From Colius striatus (lineage: Eukaryota; Chordata; Aves; Coliiformes; Coliidae), in NCBI RefSeq assembly GCF_028858725.1, contig NC_084759.1, positions 88,961,389 through 89,025,388 on the forward strand: a stretch of 64,000 nucleotides of DNA. Reading direction: 5' to 3'. The notes below the pieces were generated by a model that did not search any database, was not told the origin of the DNA, and was given only the letters and a program-made list of their open reading frames with translations. Below, in pieces: positions 13,134 through 26,582 of this stretch. Numbering within the stretch: the stretch's first letter is position 1; each line of letters opens with the position of its first letter. The position numbers and the translations under genes were made by a program.

Positions 13134-15617
13134 CTGTCAGAAGAAAAAAGACATGAATCAGAAGCTATGCAGGAAGCTCCTCCCTACAAACATTTAGAAG
13201 TAGAAAGAATTATTTCTAGCACTGCAACTATATGCACAGGAGAAAATGTGCACTAACTGACTTAAAAGTAGGCAGTATTGAGCGTGACAGACACACAGAA
13301 ATCACAGGGTCTTCACTATGTCTTGCAAATGTGTGCAATTGGATTTAATTCTTGTTTAAATTTTACTATAGATTTCAGTATTGGCTTTTTAGTCCCTAAA
13401 GATGTGAGAATATGAAGAAATATCCAACCAACTCAATATTTCGGTTAAGTCTAACCCTACTTTGTCAGAATTCATGGTACTTGTCATTGCAGAACATTTC
13501 TCAACCTGAAACCAACTCCAACAACACAGCTTGTTTTCTCTCTGGAGACATCTGCTTAGACTTAATGTTGCAGATGCTGAGCATTGTACTCCAGTATGTA
13601 AGGAGAGTAATCTCCTCTCCATCACAGCTCTATAGCAGAAAGCTCTGGCTAGCAGCCTCCAGCTATGGCTACTCCTGCTCCACACACCCCTCAGACCAGC
13701 ATCACAGTCACTTGGGAAGCAGCAAGAATGACAAAAAATTTTCAGGGACACACACTATTACAAGCAAGATGACTTCTCAAGACAGTAACTCTTGCTAACA
13801 CTGTTTATAGTAAGCATTTTAAGCTAGGCATTCTCAGTGTCACAGAGAGATGGTGTTTATGCTTCATGTTTCACATACGTTGATTACTGCTGAAATACCA
13901 CTGTTTGTCTCTTGTTCTCCAGCAATGGCTCCTGACATAATTTAAACCTCCTGTACTTCCAGGGTGAAAAGCAGAGGTAATGTCTGTAGTACATTGTAAT
14001 GGCAAACGAAACGTGGTCTGTTTTTAGAAGCAGGAGAGTTATTTCAAATAATTTAAACTGTGTTAAAATTTATGTCTGAGCTGTAATGACATCTGGCCCT
14101 GCTCAGGCTGCTTCTTATAGGGCTCTTAGTTATCATGCCTGTTAAAGTATGTGAAATGAGATGGGAATGAGAGGAGAAATGCTTTGATGCCCACAGTCTC
14201 AGATGATAGTCTCCCTCTGTAATATTAAAGGCAGCACAGATCCTGGCATGGACAAGGGCTATGCACTATGTGAGTGGAATTCAATTATGTCAATATAGGT
14301 GTTTGGCATCATTTTAGACAGCTAAAGGTATCCAAGACTTCTGTGTAAGGCTGACAAATTTGACTTAAGACCCATAGAAGACCTGCAGCTAGAGGCCAGG
14401 CAAGGTATCCTAGGGCAGCTGAAATGGAACTACTCACTTTTGCTTAGGCACTCAAATCCCTTTTGATGGCTCTCAGAGTTGCTTCCATACCAATTTAAAG
14501 CACTTGCCGTGAAGAGAAACCCACTGGCATCTATTGCAATGCAACCTGTTCAAACAGAGCTCCATTACTTGACAAAAGTGGTAGCAACTTGAGAAACCTG
14601 TCTTGTTTGGGAACTCTGCTTCCCCTCTTCCCCCATCTAATGATGTCAAATCCAACAGAAACATGGAACAGTTGAGATCAGAAGGCACCTCTGGAGGTCA
14701 TCTAGTCCACACCCTCCTGCTCTAGTAAGTCCATCTAGAGCCGGTTGCCTGGGGCGACATCCAGACAGCTTTTTAAAATATACCCAAGAAAGATGTCACA
14801 ACCTCCCTGGGAAACCTGTGTCAGAGCTCAGTCACCCTCACAATATGAAAGTGTTTCCTAATGTCCAGATGGTTCAAGTCACCTGTGTTTCAGATTTTGC
14901 CCATCGCCTCTTGTCCTGCCAGTGGGCATCACTGAAAACAGCCTGTCTCCATCCTCTTTGTACCCTTCCTTCCCTCCTTTCTACACACTGATGTGACGCC
15001 CCTTCAACCTTTTCTTCTCGAGGCTAAACAATCCCAACTCTCTCAGGCTCTCCTCAGAGGATGCTCCAGTCCCTTTGATCATCCACATCATTAATGAAGA
15101 TGTTGAACAGGATTGGACTCAGTATTGACCCCTGGGTCACACCACAAGTTACTGGCCTCCAACTAGACTTCATACCACTGATCACTATCCTCTGATCAAG
15201 GCTGTTCAGACAGTTTTCAGTCTATCTCTCTGTATGCTCAACCAGCCATACTTCATCAGCTTGTCTATGAAGATCTTACAGGAGGTCTATGACAATCTTA
15301 CAGGAGTGTTAAATTATTGAAGGCTAGGTAGACAATATCCACAGTTCTTCCTTTATTTACCACAGCAGTCATTTCATCCTTGAAGGTTTTATCAGGTTGG
15401 TCAAGCATGACTTTTTGGTTAATTTATGCTGAATGATGGCTTTCTCATCCTTCACATGCCTGGAAATGATGTCCAGGGTTAGTTGTTCTATGACTTTCCC
15501 AGGGACTGAGTTGAGGCGGACTGGCCTGTAGTTCCCTGGGTCCTTGTTCTGGCTCTTCTTGAAGATAGGAGTGACATTTGCCACATCATAGACTAGCACA
15601 TCTCATGAAGCACTTAC
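13134..15617 (-). other. MAOA: MAOA intron 2, mostly unique plus one CR1
   Basis: This is a 2.5 kb intron. Its 5' part in the transcript (14660-15604) is almost entirely a CR1 copy that starts about 13 bases inside the intron. The remainder shows no gene or recognised repeat. Confidence 0.75.
14660..15604 (-). mobile_element. CR1 LINE with internal deletion
   Basis: The upstream end encodes CR1 reverse transcriptase on the minus strand: 'VANVTPIFKKSQNKDPGNYR' followed by SVPGKVIEQL and a degraded KKSCLTNL motif (15369-15599). The 15080-15180 part corresponds to the VFINDLD region, and 14660-15070 is the 3' portion. Near 15080 the copy jumps between distant parts of the element, so several hundred bases are missing internally. 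It is in the same orientation as MAOA and is not coding-competent. Confidence 0.9.
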
Positions 15618-15712
15618 TGTGATAGTGAATGTCCTTCCGCCAACTCTGTTCCGGGCCTCAAGAACCACCACATTGATCCCAGACTCAGAGAGCAACTTGG
15701 CGGCTGATAAAC
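15618..15712 (-). CDS. MAOA: Monoamine oxidase A-like, coding exon 2
   Basis: This 95-bp exon encodes the rest of the dinucleotide fold: (G)[20 protein letters not shown] followed by [11 protein letters not shown]. It holds the E-A-R acid that binds the adenosine ribose of FAD and the RxGGR motif of the flavin amine oxidase superfamily. The acceptor is TTGTAG|GT, completing the split Gly codon from exon 1, and the donor is ACA|GTAAGTG. 'GLSAAKLL' is the MAOA form (MAOB has GMAAAKLL). A CR1 copy begins about 13 bases past the donor. Confidence 0.96.
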
Positions 15713-17171
15713 CTACAAGAAAAAAAGAGGAAGTGCTTTAAAGCAGGTGGTAGCAATCAGCCACATTAACTGTCAAAGCTTCAAGGTCACAGATTTCAAT
15801 ACTGTTTTCAAAAATTACTGAGAGAAGTCAGAAACTTTTCATGGTGTGTTACCACAAAAACTGCTTGTTATGACCATACCTCTAAGTAGCATTCACAGTT
15901 TCCTCTTTCACGTTAGCCTTTTGGCATTTTAAAATCAGTAAAATCTGAATTACTAAGGGACATGCATGCTACTCTTCATTTGTGCAGTGCACAGAAAGGC
16001 AGAACTAAGCTTGTGGGGCTTGCAGCACTAATGTGATAGAAATATACTATATACTACATAGCCACGTTTCAGCAAATTAGGCTCCCAACTCCTCTCGTTC
16101 ATCAACTCTCCACTCTATTGCTGTCCCTTGTCCTCATTCACACACAGAAAGTATGTCTGCTTCACTGTCAAGATTCATTTTAAGCAATGGAGTTTGACCA
16201 TGGCAATCAAACAGGTTGTAAGCAGATACTTTATAAAAGGACTTATGGTCTCAGCAAAAATCATCTAATTATAGGATTTTGTGATGGAGGCACTGGATAC
16301 ACTGAAAATTCAATAGGACGGGAGTCGGCTTTGCTTTTGACAAATGTGAACTGAAATTGCAAAAAGCAATTATGAGTTTGTGAAATCAAATTATCCCATT
16401 GCCCTGCAGGCGAATTTGGCACTGAAGTATTGTTTCTTTGGAGCTGTTTCCCCTCCTTAAGTATACGAAAGCCAGCCTTATTGATCACAACTTCCATGAT
16501 ACCCTGCAGTAAGGAATAATAATATTACATTCATGTTCATTACACTACCTTGAAATGCGATTAAAAGCAACTGCTCATGAGCCTACAAAGAGCACATGTC
16601 TGGAGAGATCAGAGGAGAGGAACTTTTCTGGCAGCACTGTGTATTCATTTATTTTGATGGCAATACAGAATAGCCCATAAACTTCTGTGTACATAATATT
16701 TTAACAGAGAAGTAGAACAGCATTCACTGGAAACCAAAAGTGAGGAAGTTCAAATGTCTTACATTGACAAAAATTATATTTAAAATGTCCAAATTACAAA
16801 AATAACAATCTTGCGCAACATTCTTTAGATTGCTGCTGGAGCAGCAGCATTCTTCATTCTTCAATCTATTTAATATTTTATTTTTTAAAAATGCAAGTCA
16901 TTAGTTAGAGAAGTGAACATCTCATAAATTGATCTAATTTCTTTCAGTAGTTTTTGATCATTTCTTTCCTGCATGAAAGGCTACAGAGGACATTACAATT
17001 TTTTAAATTCTTTAACATTTTGCTGACGGTGTTCTCTTCTTTCTCAACATAAACACAGAAAACAAATCTAAAATGTTGGAAACACAAACTGCAGTATTTT
17101 TTTACAAATATTTCCATTTTGTATACGATGAAAAATGATTTTCCAAAATATATAGTGGTTTTTGCCAGAAA

Positions 17172-17357
17172 ATGGAGCCCTGGCACAGGCTGCCCAGAGG
17201 GTGTGGAGTCTCCTTCTCTGGGGGTTTGCAAAACCCACCTGGGCACATTATTGTATGACCTGATCTAGATGGATCTGCTTTAGCAGGGGGTTGGGCTGGA
17301 TGATCTCTAGAGGTTCCATCCAAACCCCATCATTCTGTAATTTTGTGATTCTGTGAA
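17172..17357 (+). mobile_element. CR1 LINE, 3' fragment
   Basis: 'gccctggcacaggctgccca' through 'tgatctctagaggttccatc' and a tail of ATTCTGTAATTTTGTGATTCTGTG mark a short CR1 3' end on the plus strand, antisense to MAOA. Confidence 0.9.
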
Positions 17358-18025
17358 ATGTTAAATTTCTCGATTCGGCATAAACACCACTGGACATTTA
17401 GGCATGAGTGGGTAATTCTTTTGTAGGAAAGTTTACTGTAGATGTACAAGTCTTGAAAAAGATGCACAGTGCATTCACGTGTTACCCTATGGAACACAAA
17501 GCAGCAAAAAATCTGGACTAGGTATGAAAAAAATTTATGCAAATCCTCAGTGCCTAAGATGATTATTTCATGAGGCATACAATAGCACCTTCATGCCACA
17601 GTTGTTTAAGAATAATGGTTGGATGGGACTGGATTGAAAGTTAAGCTTACTCCTGGTTTATGGCTTAATTGTATGATATATCCAACTAAAGAAAGACTGC
17701 TAAAGGATGAGGAACATGTGGTAATGTGACTGAGGTCCTCCAATCTGCTTGCTTTATAAAGAGTATTTCTTCTATTCCAGCCTTACAGGTTTCTGGTTTT
17801 ATTATAGTTAACCCAAGTGACACCTTTGACATTGATCCCCCCTCAAAAAAAAGACTTCTGAGCTACACAAATTTGGAGAGAAATAAATAAGAACAGTGAT
17901 GGCGTATTGGCAACTGGGAGAAGGTCTGACTCAGAAATAAAAACAATACAAAGTACATTGATTAAAGACTGTTAATACATATTTACTTGTTTAAAGCATG
18001 GTAACAGTTTTCTTTCAAAACCTTA

Positions 18026-18745
18026 CAATCACAGAATGCTAGGAGTTGGAAGGGACCTTTAGAGATCATCTAGTCCAAACCCCCTGCAGAAGCATGTCCA
18101 CCTAGATCAGGTCACACAGGAATGCATCCAGGTGAGTCTTGAAGATCTCCAGGGAAGGAGATTCCACATCCTTCCTGGGCAGCCTGTGCCAGGGCTCCCT
18201 CACAGTAAAAGAGCTGCTTCTTAAGTTTAAATGGAACTTTTTGTGTTCCAGCTTCATCCCATTACCCCTTGTCCTGTTGCTAGATACAAACGAAAAAAAG
18301 GGATGCACCAACCTCCTGACATCCACTACTTAGATATTTGTTAACATTAATGAGATCCCCCCTCAGTCCCCTCTTCTCTAGACTAAACAGCCTCAGTTCC
18401 CGCAGCCTTTCCTCATAAGGAAGATGTTCAAGTCCCCTGATCATCTTGGTAGCCCTGCGCTGGACTCTCTCCACTTCCCTGTCCCTCTTGAGCTGGGGAG
18501 CCCAGAACTAGACACAGGACTCCAGATGAGGCCTCACCAGGGCAGAGTAGAGGGGGAGCAGAACCATCCTTGACCTGCTGGCCACATTCTTCTTGATGCA
18601 CCCCAGGATGTCATTGGCCTTCTTGTCCACAAGGGCACATTGTTGGCTCATGTTTAGTTTATTATCTACCAGGACTCCCAGGTCTCTCTCTGCAGAGCTG
18701 CTCTCCAGCAGGCTAATCCCCAGCCTGTAATGGTGCAAAAATCCG
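18026..18745 (-). mobile_element. CR1 LINE, 5'-truncated, about 0.7 kb
   Basis: Read on the minus strand, the copy runs from the reverse transcriptase C-terminal part ('[20 protein letters not shown]', 'ALVRPHLES') to the 3' terminus near 18026 ('acagaatgctaggagttgga'). It has no intact reading frame. Its 5' truncation point abuts a 7SL/Alu-like fragment at 18752-18803, so the two may have been inserted as one chimaeric cDNA. Confidence 0.93.
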
Positions 18746-18751
18746 GTGGGG

Positions 18752-18803
18752 TCAGCCTCTCTGAGTAGCTGGGACTACAGGCATACGCCACCACGCCCAG
18801 CTA
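18752..18803 (-). other. 7SL RNA/Alu-like fragment
   Basis: On the minus strand this reads GCTGGGCGTGGTGGCGTATG, CCTGTAGTCCCAGCTACTCA, GAGAGGCTGA. It matches the first ~50 nt of vertebrate 7SL (SRP) RNA, or the equivalent part of a primate Alu right arm, with few differences, mostly CpG-to-TpG/CpA changes. It stops near the 7SL 5' end on one side and at a CR1 truncation point on the other. A complete 7SL gene is excluded because the S domain and 3' part are absent. It may be a retro-fragment, a template-switch product or contamination. Confidence 0.75.
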
Positions 18804-20015
18804 TGGAGGACTAATAACAACACTCAGACTCGGGGTATCTCTATGATTGAACACAACTCCTTAATTTCATTCTGGTGTGACCTAAATACACCGGATACAG
18901 GTGCTTCCATAGGCATATCTTAAGCATTGCACAGGTCATGGAACCCATGTACTTTTGATACACAATAACATCTAAATGGATGGCATATTTTCCCTTCTTT
19001 TCTCCATAATTTGCATTTTCAAGACTTTTATCGTCTATGGGACTGGACACCAACCAGACAGCGGCCATGTCTTTCTTTTTGATCAATGAGGTGAGAATAT
19101 GAGAGAGGAAGGAACACAGCTCCTTGCCCCATCTCTGCCTGCACAGCTTCCCTCAGGTTGCATGGAGCAAGCCTCCCACCTTGTCTGCAACATCTCTACT
19201 AGTTCCCCAGAGTGTGACATACCTTCCAGGAGCTGTCAAGGGGGATGAGGGCAGGACGTTCAGACCACAAAGCCACTTTGCAATGCAAGTGCTGCTCTAG
19301 AGCGATGGCTCCCCACCATGCGTGGGCCCTGACACCAGGTACAGTGTCCTGGGATATTGTGATATCCACGGTGTCCTGCAAGCATGCCATAACAGGGTAA
19401 ATCAAGCAATGGATGGACTGTGTGAACTCTTAGGCCGCAGCCAAGACTCGGGAGAGGTATTTCACAACACACCGGCATTTGCAGTATGACTGCAGCACAG
19501 GCATGCCAGTTACAGCCAAGGCCACTGCTGTGCCCATGGCTACCTCCAACTCCTCCAAGAGTAGCCTAGCCGCAAACCATCACAGATCACTGGCCATGCT
19601 CCTACCAGATATCATTCTAATTCTATGCATTAGAAACATACTGCTTGCCTTGGAAAGATTAAAGGAGCTTGCCAAAACCACACCTCATTTGAAGTATCTG
19701 GCTGTAGAAATTAGCTTGTCATTAGATGAGAATAAACAAAGTGAGATGACTTATACATCCTCCTTGAGGGTTTCTATGGCGATCTCACAACAAGCTCTCC
19801 CTATCAGAAGCTGGCATGCAGGAAAGCTCTACTCCTGTTGATTTTGCAGTGCTATCAAGGACTCGAAATTGCTGCTGCCACAGATCACACTGCTGTTGCT
19901 TTAATTTCAGAAAATTATCATATTCCTATCAAGTATTTTCAAATGTATCAAAGCACCAGATATACAGTAAAAACAAACAAAAAAGAAACTGAGATGAATT
20001 TATGCCAGTCTGCAT

Positions 20016-20049
20016 ACTGTAGGGCATACACCACTGTAGGACATACACC
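20016..20049. repeat. 17-bp tandem duplication
   Basis: ACTGTAGGGCATACACC is followed at once by ACTGTAGGACATACACC. The two copies differ by one base. It lies inside MAOA intron 1. Confidence 0.8.
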
Positions 20050-23000
20050 ACAGCTGAAACATAGAGATGCTGAACAACACTGAATTTTGTATGTAGCTTG
20101 ATGGAAAATACAACAAACCATGTCTCTGCCTCATAGGAGAGAAAGGTTCAACTCCACAGGTAGTGCACAAGACTAAGGCTTAAGAGACATGAGGTTCATT
20201 CCCAGCTGAGGCCTGTAATGTGAGAAATGTTTTCCTATTTTGAAAGGAAGTGTTTATAAGGATAGCATTTATAAGAATAAATGCAACTTGCCTCAATACA
20301 GAGGTTGATGCAGGGTATATGAGTAGAGATGAGTTCTATAGCACAAATTATGGGAGTTTTTAAAAAGTTCCTTGATTGAAGATGTGATGGTAATTCCAAA
20401 GTAATAACATAGGAACTAAACTTTTCGAAATCTAGGTTCTGTGAACCACATCAATCAGATTCACTGATATACCATAATCAAAAGCAAAAATCACAAGACT
20501 CTTTCTCAGATACAGCATTTTTTATAGGATGTATGCTGAAAAAAAAACACAAGAGCAGCAAAGGGAGTGATGATAGCCTGATACCATCAGCCTTTTAACC
20601 TTTCAAACTGAGGCCACTATGTATGTGCCATATCAAGCACATCAAAACAAATAAAAAGCTACTTGTTAGTATTGAAAAGCTAACTGCTAGTTTTTAAGTT
20701 GCATTTTTGGCCTAGTTCCTAGCTTCTTTGACAAAGTGCATTTGCCTTTTATGGATCCACTACCAGACCGAAAGTTTACCAAAACCTATCTAATACAACA
20801 TTCCTTTGTAAAATCCTTCTTAATCCACCCTACTGTACATGGAGTGGGATAATTGCATTGTGTGAAAGATGACTAACCTATTACTGTAGTGTTCTAGCAG
20901 GCTTTAATTGAGTACCATACGGGAAAAATCCCTCTGGAAAATCTCTGCATTTTTCTGATCTTAAGGAGAGGATTAATTAGGAAGTTTTTAGCTCATTATT
21001 GTAATACAAATCAGTAAAGTACAACAATTGTCAACATATCCTCATTAAAGTTCAACTGTAACAGTATGCTAACACCATGATTATTTTTATTGTTTATAAC
21101 CTAACTTTTTCCAAAAACAATTGAGTCATTAATTCTGGCAATGGCCACCTTAGAGTCAGCTCTCATTATTCAGCTACAAGTCTCTTTCTCAAGTAAACAC
21201 GAGCCTCTCAGTAAGTGATGCAAAACATTTCTGCCATGACCATACGGTAAAATCTCCCTTCCTCACCTTTATCCTTCTCCCCACTACTTGATTTTCTTGT
21301 TTCTTCTTCTTTTTTTTTTTGCGAACACCATGGTACTTAAATGTCTGAAAACACAGTTAAAATGTACTGAGAAAGAAAGAACTGTTTTCTTTCACAGACT
21401 AAGAGTTTGAAGATTTAGAATTGCCACTGAAAATGAAAAGAAAATCCACTTCATATTAATTAAATTACAGACCCTTAAATTTGTACAAAACAGCAAGAAT
21501 ACACAGTGTGGATCAGAAGTCTATGTTCATTCCTTCTTCACTGTTTTCTGATACCATAACGTCACTAATTTTCTGTTTGTTAGAAACAAATCTTTCCATA
21601 TGTTTTTTCATGATCCTTGTTGTAGAACACTTGATGCTGGGAATGAGCTTACACTTATATATTTTGTCACTTTCAAGTAAATGGGGTTTTTCACTTCTTT
21701 TTCATCAATTCTTTTTTTTTCCCTCTAGCAAAAATAATCCACTTGACTCTGCAAAAGTTTCAACCAAAAAAGAGAATAAATACTGTTCAACTGAGACCAA
21801 GCCACTCTGACTGGTTTCAATGGTGCTACTGTCTAAACACATTCAACAGATGAAAGCCTTGTTCTGAAGGGTACAAAGACAGTTTCTCATGACAGCATTA
21901 ACAGAAACACAATGGGTGGGAGCAGGGATTTGTATAAATGGGATGAATCCATTCCCTCTGTATACACCCACTGGGATTTTCAAATCCAAAGGTCATTCTG
22001 GTAAACACTTCCTTCCCCAAATAAGGCCCTCCCCCCAAAACAAAGGAAGAAAAAATTATCTAATATAAGCACAGTTTTAAAAATGCAGCATCCTCCTTCT
22101 CCTTAAGTATTAAAATAAGTAGCACCAGTTATGCTGATGATAGCTTAACTAATGGAAACATCTAAGTCAATTACACACATTTCCTAGCTGTTAATTGTTT
22201 TGCTCAGTAGGTAGAATAAATTTCTGTTATTTAAATGCTGATCTTCAGCTAAATAAGCACGTTAAAAATGTTGCTGCTAAACTATCATCAATGTCATTAC
22301 CACAAATACCAAGAATATCAGCTTTGGTGTTCCCAGGAAAGATAAAATGCCCATCCTGTGTCAGTTTTTGGTATGCAAGGATATTTAGAGACCTGTCCCC
22401 AATACTTGGCTATTTATTTTGCTCGCTGAAGAAATTAACACTCTTAAGACTTCAGACCTACCTAGCTGACAGGAATATTCCTTCCTACCTTTCAATACCT
22501 TTCACCTAAGCCTGAGAAATGGTGCAAAATTAGCTCATCAAGGACAAACCATAGGTTTACAGTGCTTTCTTAGGAGCTCTGAATTTGCTAACCTATGAAT
22601 CACACTGATATATATTTTGGTTTTGCCAGGAACGTGCTTGACACATTCTTCATTAAGGAGCAGAACCCGCTGCGATTACACGGGTTACCTGCTGGGTTAG
22701 ACAGTATTTTTAAATGATGCATTTACTACAGAAAATTACATGAAGAATAGTATGTTAGACGATGAAAATAATTATATTTCTACATCCAGTTATATAGTGA
22801 ACACATCACAATCATACTTTGTCCAAAACAAAAAAACATAGCACTGAGCAAAACACAAAGAGGTGTTTTAATCAAAACCCACATCCCACATCATAAGGTT
22901 TTGCATCTTGAATAGCAAAACATTAGAACACATAATGAAGGGGGAGGCAAATGGAAACCAGTATTTCTGTTTATTTGCAAGTACTGTATAAAACATTCAT

Positions 23001-26000
23001 TACACTTTATGTGGGGGTCTGATTGTTTTGTTCCCACTGTAAAATTTTCTCCTGATAGTCAGTTTGCTAGCAGTACATGGGGAATTGAGAGGTCTGTGAA
23101 ACATTGCTACTTGTTTCTGCATACAAAAAAATGGCCTTTAGGAATTTCTAGTACTAAGTGACAATATTATCACTGATAAACAGCTTTCCTGCTGGATCCA
23201 GAAAGAAAGTGAGAAGTAACTGTGTAGCCAGAGACCAGCACAGGGTAGATGTAAAGAGATAAACACAGTATAACACAAAGGAGTGTGTTTAGCAACCAGC
23301 TATTGCATTTCCACAGGTCAAATTCTGAGTAAATTTTGAAGTATGACTGGGAAAAAAATCTACTGAAAACTACCCCAGATTTATACAGGTGGGTCTGATT
23401 AGATCTTTTACCAGTAACTGTATTTGACAGTTTATCTGACACTACCACCCACCAGCAGCTTGGCTTGCTGTCAAAACAAACAGAGCAGTATACAACATAA
23501 GTTGTGCTGCCATTACAGCAAGCAAGGAAAAGTCTGTATTTCTTCATTATTTAGTGTTTCACTCAGACACCAAAGCCAATGCGTAGGTAGCTAAAGTGGT
23601 AACGTTGTTGATTACACACCATGGAGCAGGAGATGCCAACACATAGTGCTCTTCTACAGAGACAGGGAAAAAAACCCCTTAATAGCGTAGCATATGTTTT
23701 ATTTCAGTATAAAGACTAATTACAAGTATTTTTACATCCCAGCTTCTTCTACAATTTGTGACCCTTAGACTCCCCAACAAATGCAATGAAAACAGTGCTG
23801 TTCCCTGCACATGGCTGGCAAGTCTAAGCATCTGTTTGGTGGAGCCATTGGATCTTCTTGTTAACAGCTAAGAACAAACACGTTTTTATGTGGAATAAGA
23901 ATTAATAAGAATTATCCATGTCAAAGAATGATAATCTTCAGTGCAAGTTTAAGCTATAGTTGTATTTCCCTTGTGCTTTGTGCTTGTAACATGATGTGCT
24001 GAAACTTCTTCCAAACGATATCTGCATACAAGTTTTCTTGGACTTGCCTGGCTCTGGACATGCTTCTCCCTATCTGAGGCATCTCTGGTTTGCATTATGT
24101 ATACAAACATTCTTAATTCTCCATGCCTACCTTTGATAAACTTGGCTTCCACTGTCAAAAATTCACATGTAAAGTGAGACCAGCACATGAATATACCCCA
24201 AACTTCCCACTGAAAAAAAAGTCAGGGTATTTTATTTATTTTCTTTTTTTTCCCCTCCCAAATATTAAACTATGTAAGGTTGAGTTTTTAGGCTGTGTTT
24301 TTCAGGCCAATTCTTTTTCACTGGAAAATCTTGATCAAAAATGGCTGTCTGTTTCTAAAGCTCTGGGAAACATTCTTTGATTTTTTGAAAATTGGACTTT
24401 TTATTTTTATTCCTATGTTCTAGCAGCAACTTGAAATTTGGCAAGGAGGTAGCCTTTGAGTCAACACAGTGCATTTGGTTATCCATGTGAAAATATGCCC
24501 CAATAAGGTCAGTTAGAAAGTTTTGAGGAATCACAGGTCACATGCAGGCAGAAGCCATTTTCCAGAGCTGACAAGCTGCAATGTCTGAGGTTTCTGTCAA
24601 AACTCTCCACACACTCAATACCATCTGGTCATTAACGAGCAGTCCCCAAGGAATGACTGAATATCTCAGACCTCCTTTACAAGCTATCTCCTATCTCAGA
24701 GAAACTTTGAATACTGCATCCTAGGGCTAATGGAGCCAAAATCTGAATTTGTGGCCTTAGCTTGCAGAGAAGATAATGGAGCTGGGATGAGGATGTCAGG
24801 AGAGGTATGGCAGTGACTTGCTGCATAAAAGAGACAACCTCTGAAAGCTGCCAACACAGTACACACAGAGAATGGCTATCTCCTAGTCCTCAACTAGTGT
24901 AGAGAACTCTGATGGGATGTCAGGGTTACAATCCTGACAATTGATCAGACATGCACCCATGGCATATCACATGCTGTCATCCTGTAGCGTTTAACAAATG
25001 AGAGAATTACACAGTCTAAATCAAAATGCACAAGTGAAGGGTCAAAATCTGTCCAAACCAGAACAACCTCTTCAGGTCAGTGCAAAGGCCTATACATAGA
25101 AAATGGGAGCAATATTCAAGGCATATAAATAAGAACTTCCTGTGGGTATGGGGAGAGTCTTTAAATTCAGACATCAGTTTATTTAGTATGCTTGATATTA
25201 AATGTCATAATTAATATTAACTGTATTCTGGGGAACATTATCCATTAAGAATGATATCAACTTGTGCCTGGGGCCCTTTCTGGACATGATCCACATTTTT
25301 AACACATATGCCCATGTGAAAAGAGGAACCTAGTCCAAGCGCTGCAGCTCCTTCTCTGTGGGGATCCAAATGTACTTGTCGAAGCAGTCTGGACAGTTGG
25401 AACAAGATTCTATGAGATACAGCAGGAAAATATCAATGGTAGAGGCCGCTAGAGATGAGCTCAACTTCCAAGAGCCTCCAGACTGTGAAGTACTCTTTAC
25501 AGAAGCTCCCTCCACCCCTAGATTGCAGCTTCCTACAGGCAGAGCCGATTCTGTGTCCCTGTGAATGACTGCATACAGACGTGTACATACAGAGGCCAGG
25601 AGCACAGAGAAGTAGAGTTTTGTACAGAAATTGCCTAAGGTCATGCTTCTCTTTGAGGAAAGATAACTGCAGAGGTGACAGTCAGGATTTGAGCTTCGTT
25701 TTGCAAATACTTTAAATAGCCACAATCTCATTGCTGGGAAGCCCACACCTAATATAACAAACAGTTCACTTATACCTGATACGTATTTCTCATAAATAAC
25801 TAGTTTATCCCAAAGTTTCCCATTCTTCCTTGCAAGCTTCAGGTAACGAGTGTTCAAAATAGAGTAGATGGAGTGAAGACATTAATCTTATCAGACGTGA
25901 CAACTGCAAATACACCTTCAGAGAAACAAGCAGTAGCATGTCAACACTGGAGTCAGAGAAGCATTCCCTTCAGAATCAAAATTCCGGATATCGATTAATT

Positions 26001-26582
26001 TTTAAGACCAGAAAGCAGCATCATCTACCCTTACAGAACTGAGGTGTAGATATATTGGTACAGGAACAGTTGCGACAGGGAAGATGTGTGAAAAGCAAAA
26101 CAAAACCAAGGGCTGATAGGAATGACCGTGCCCAGCTACGAATGGTGTTGTATATTAAGATGGTTTAGTTATGAAATAAGGCATTTATTGTCCATTTTTA
26201 TAAGGCTGCTTTCTTAGAATAATGCCTATTCTAATTCACAACAGGCAAACACCAATATCTATGCCACTGGTATGATATACTGGTTTCCATCGGCAAGAGA
26301 AATGTTCCTGTACTCCAAGAGTGTTGTGACATGTTTATTTGTCTTCTTAATGCCACTGACAAATTTTCAGGGAGTGTAACGCCTAGAAATTTCCTGCTTG
26401 GCTCCATTTCAGCCTCCACAGCAGGCTTTAGCCCAAGGATAAGTGTTCTTAAGTAACTTATTGACTCTGGTACTAGGGAGGCACAATACCACTTAGAAAT
26501 GCTCAATGCATTTCCCAAAACACTGCTACAGGTTGGAAAGCTGGAGGAGGAAGGTACCCTCAAGGAACGAAAACTTCCTCAA

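Noticed and set aside
18731..18752. TGGTGCAAAAATCCGGTGGGG as a retroviral primer-binding site
   Set aside because: It looks like a tRNA 3'-end complement, but TGCACCA-TACAG is part of the normal CR1 sequence at this point, and no LTR is placed at the required position.
18752..18803. A functional 7SL RNA gene or full Alu element
   Set aside because: Only about 50 nt match; the S domain, the second arm and a poly(A) tail are absent, and CR1 sequence begins right after it.
25330..25857. 175-codon minus-strand open frame in MAOA intron 1
   Set aside because: It is the longest frame outside GC-rich DNA and the RING gene, but shows no known domain, signal or repeat, and lies inside an intron. A frame of this size is not surprising in 64 kb read six ways.
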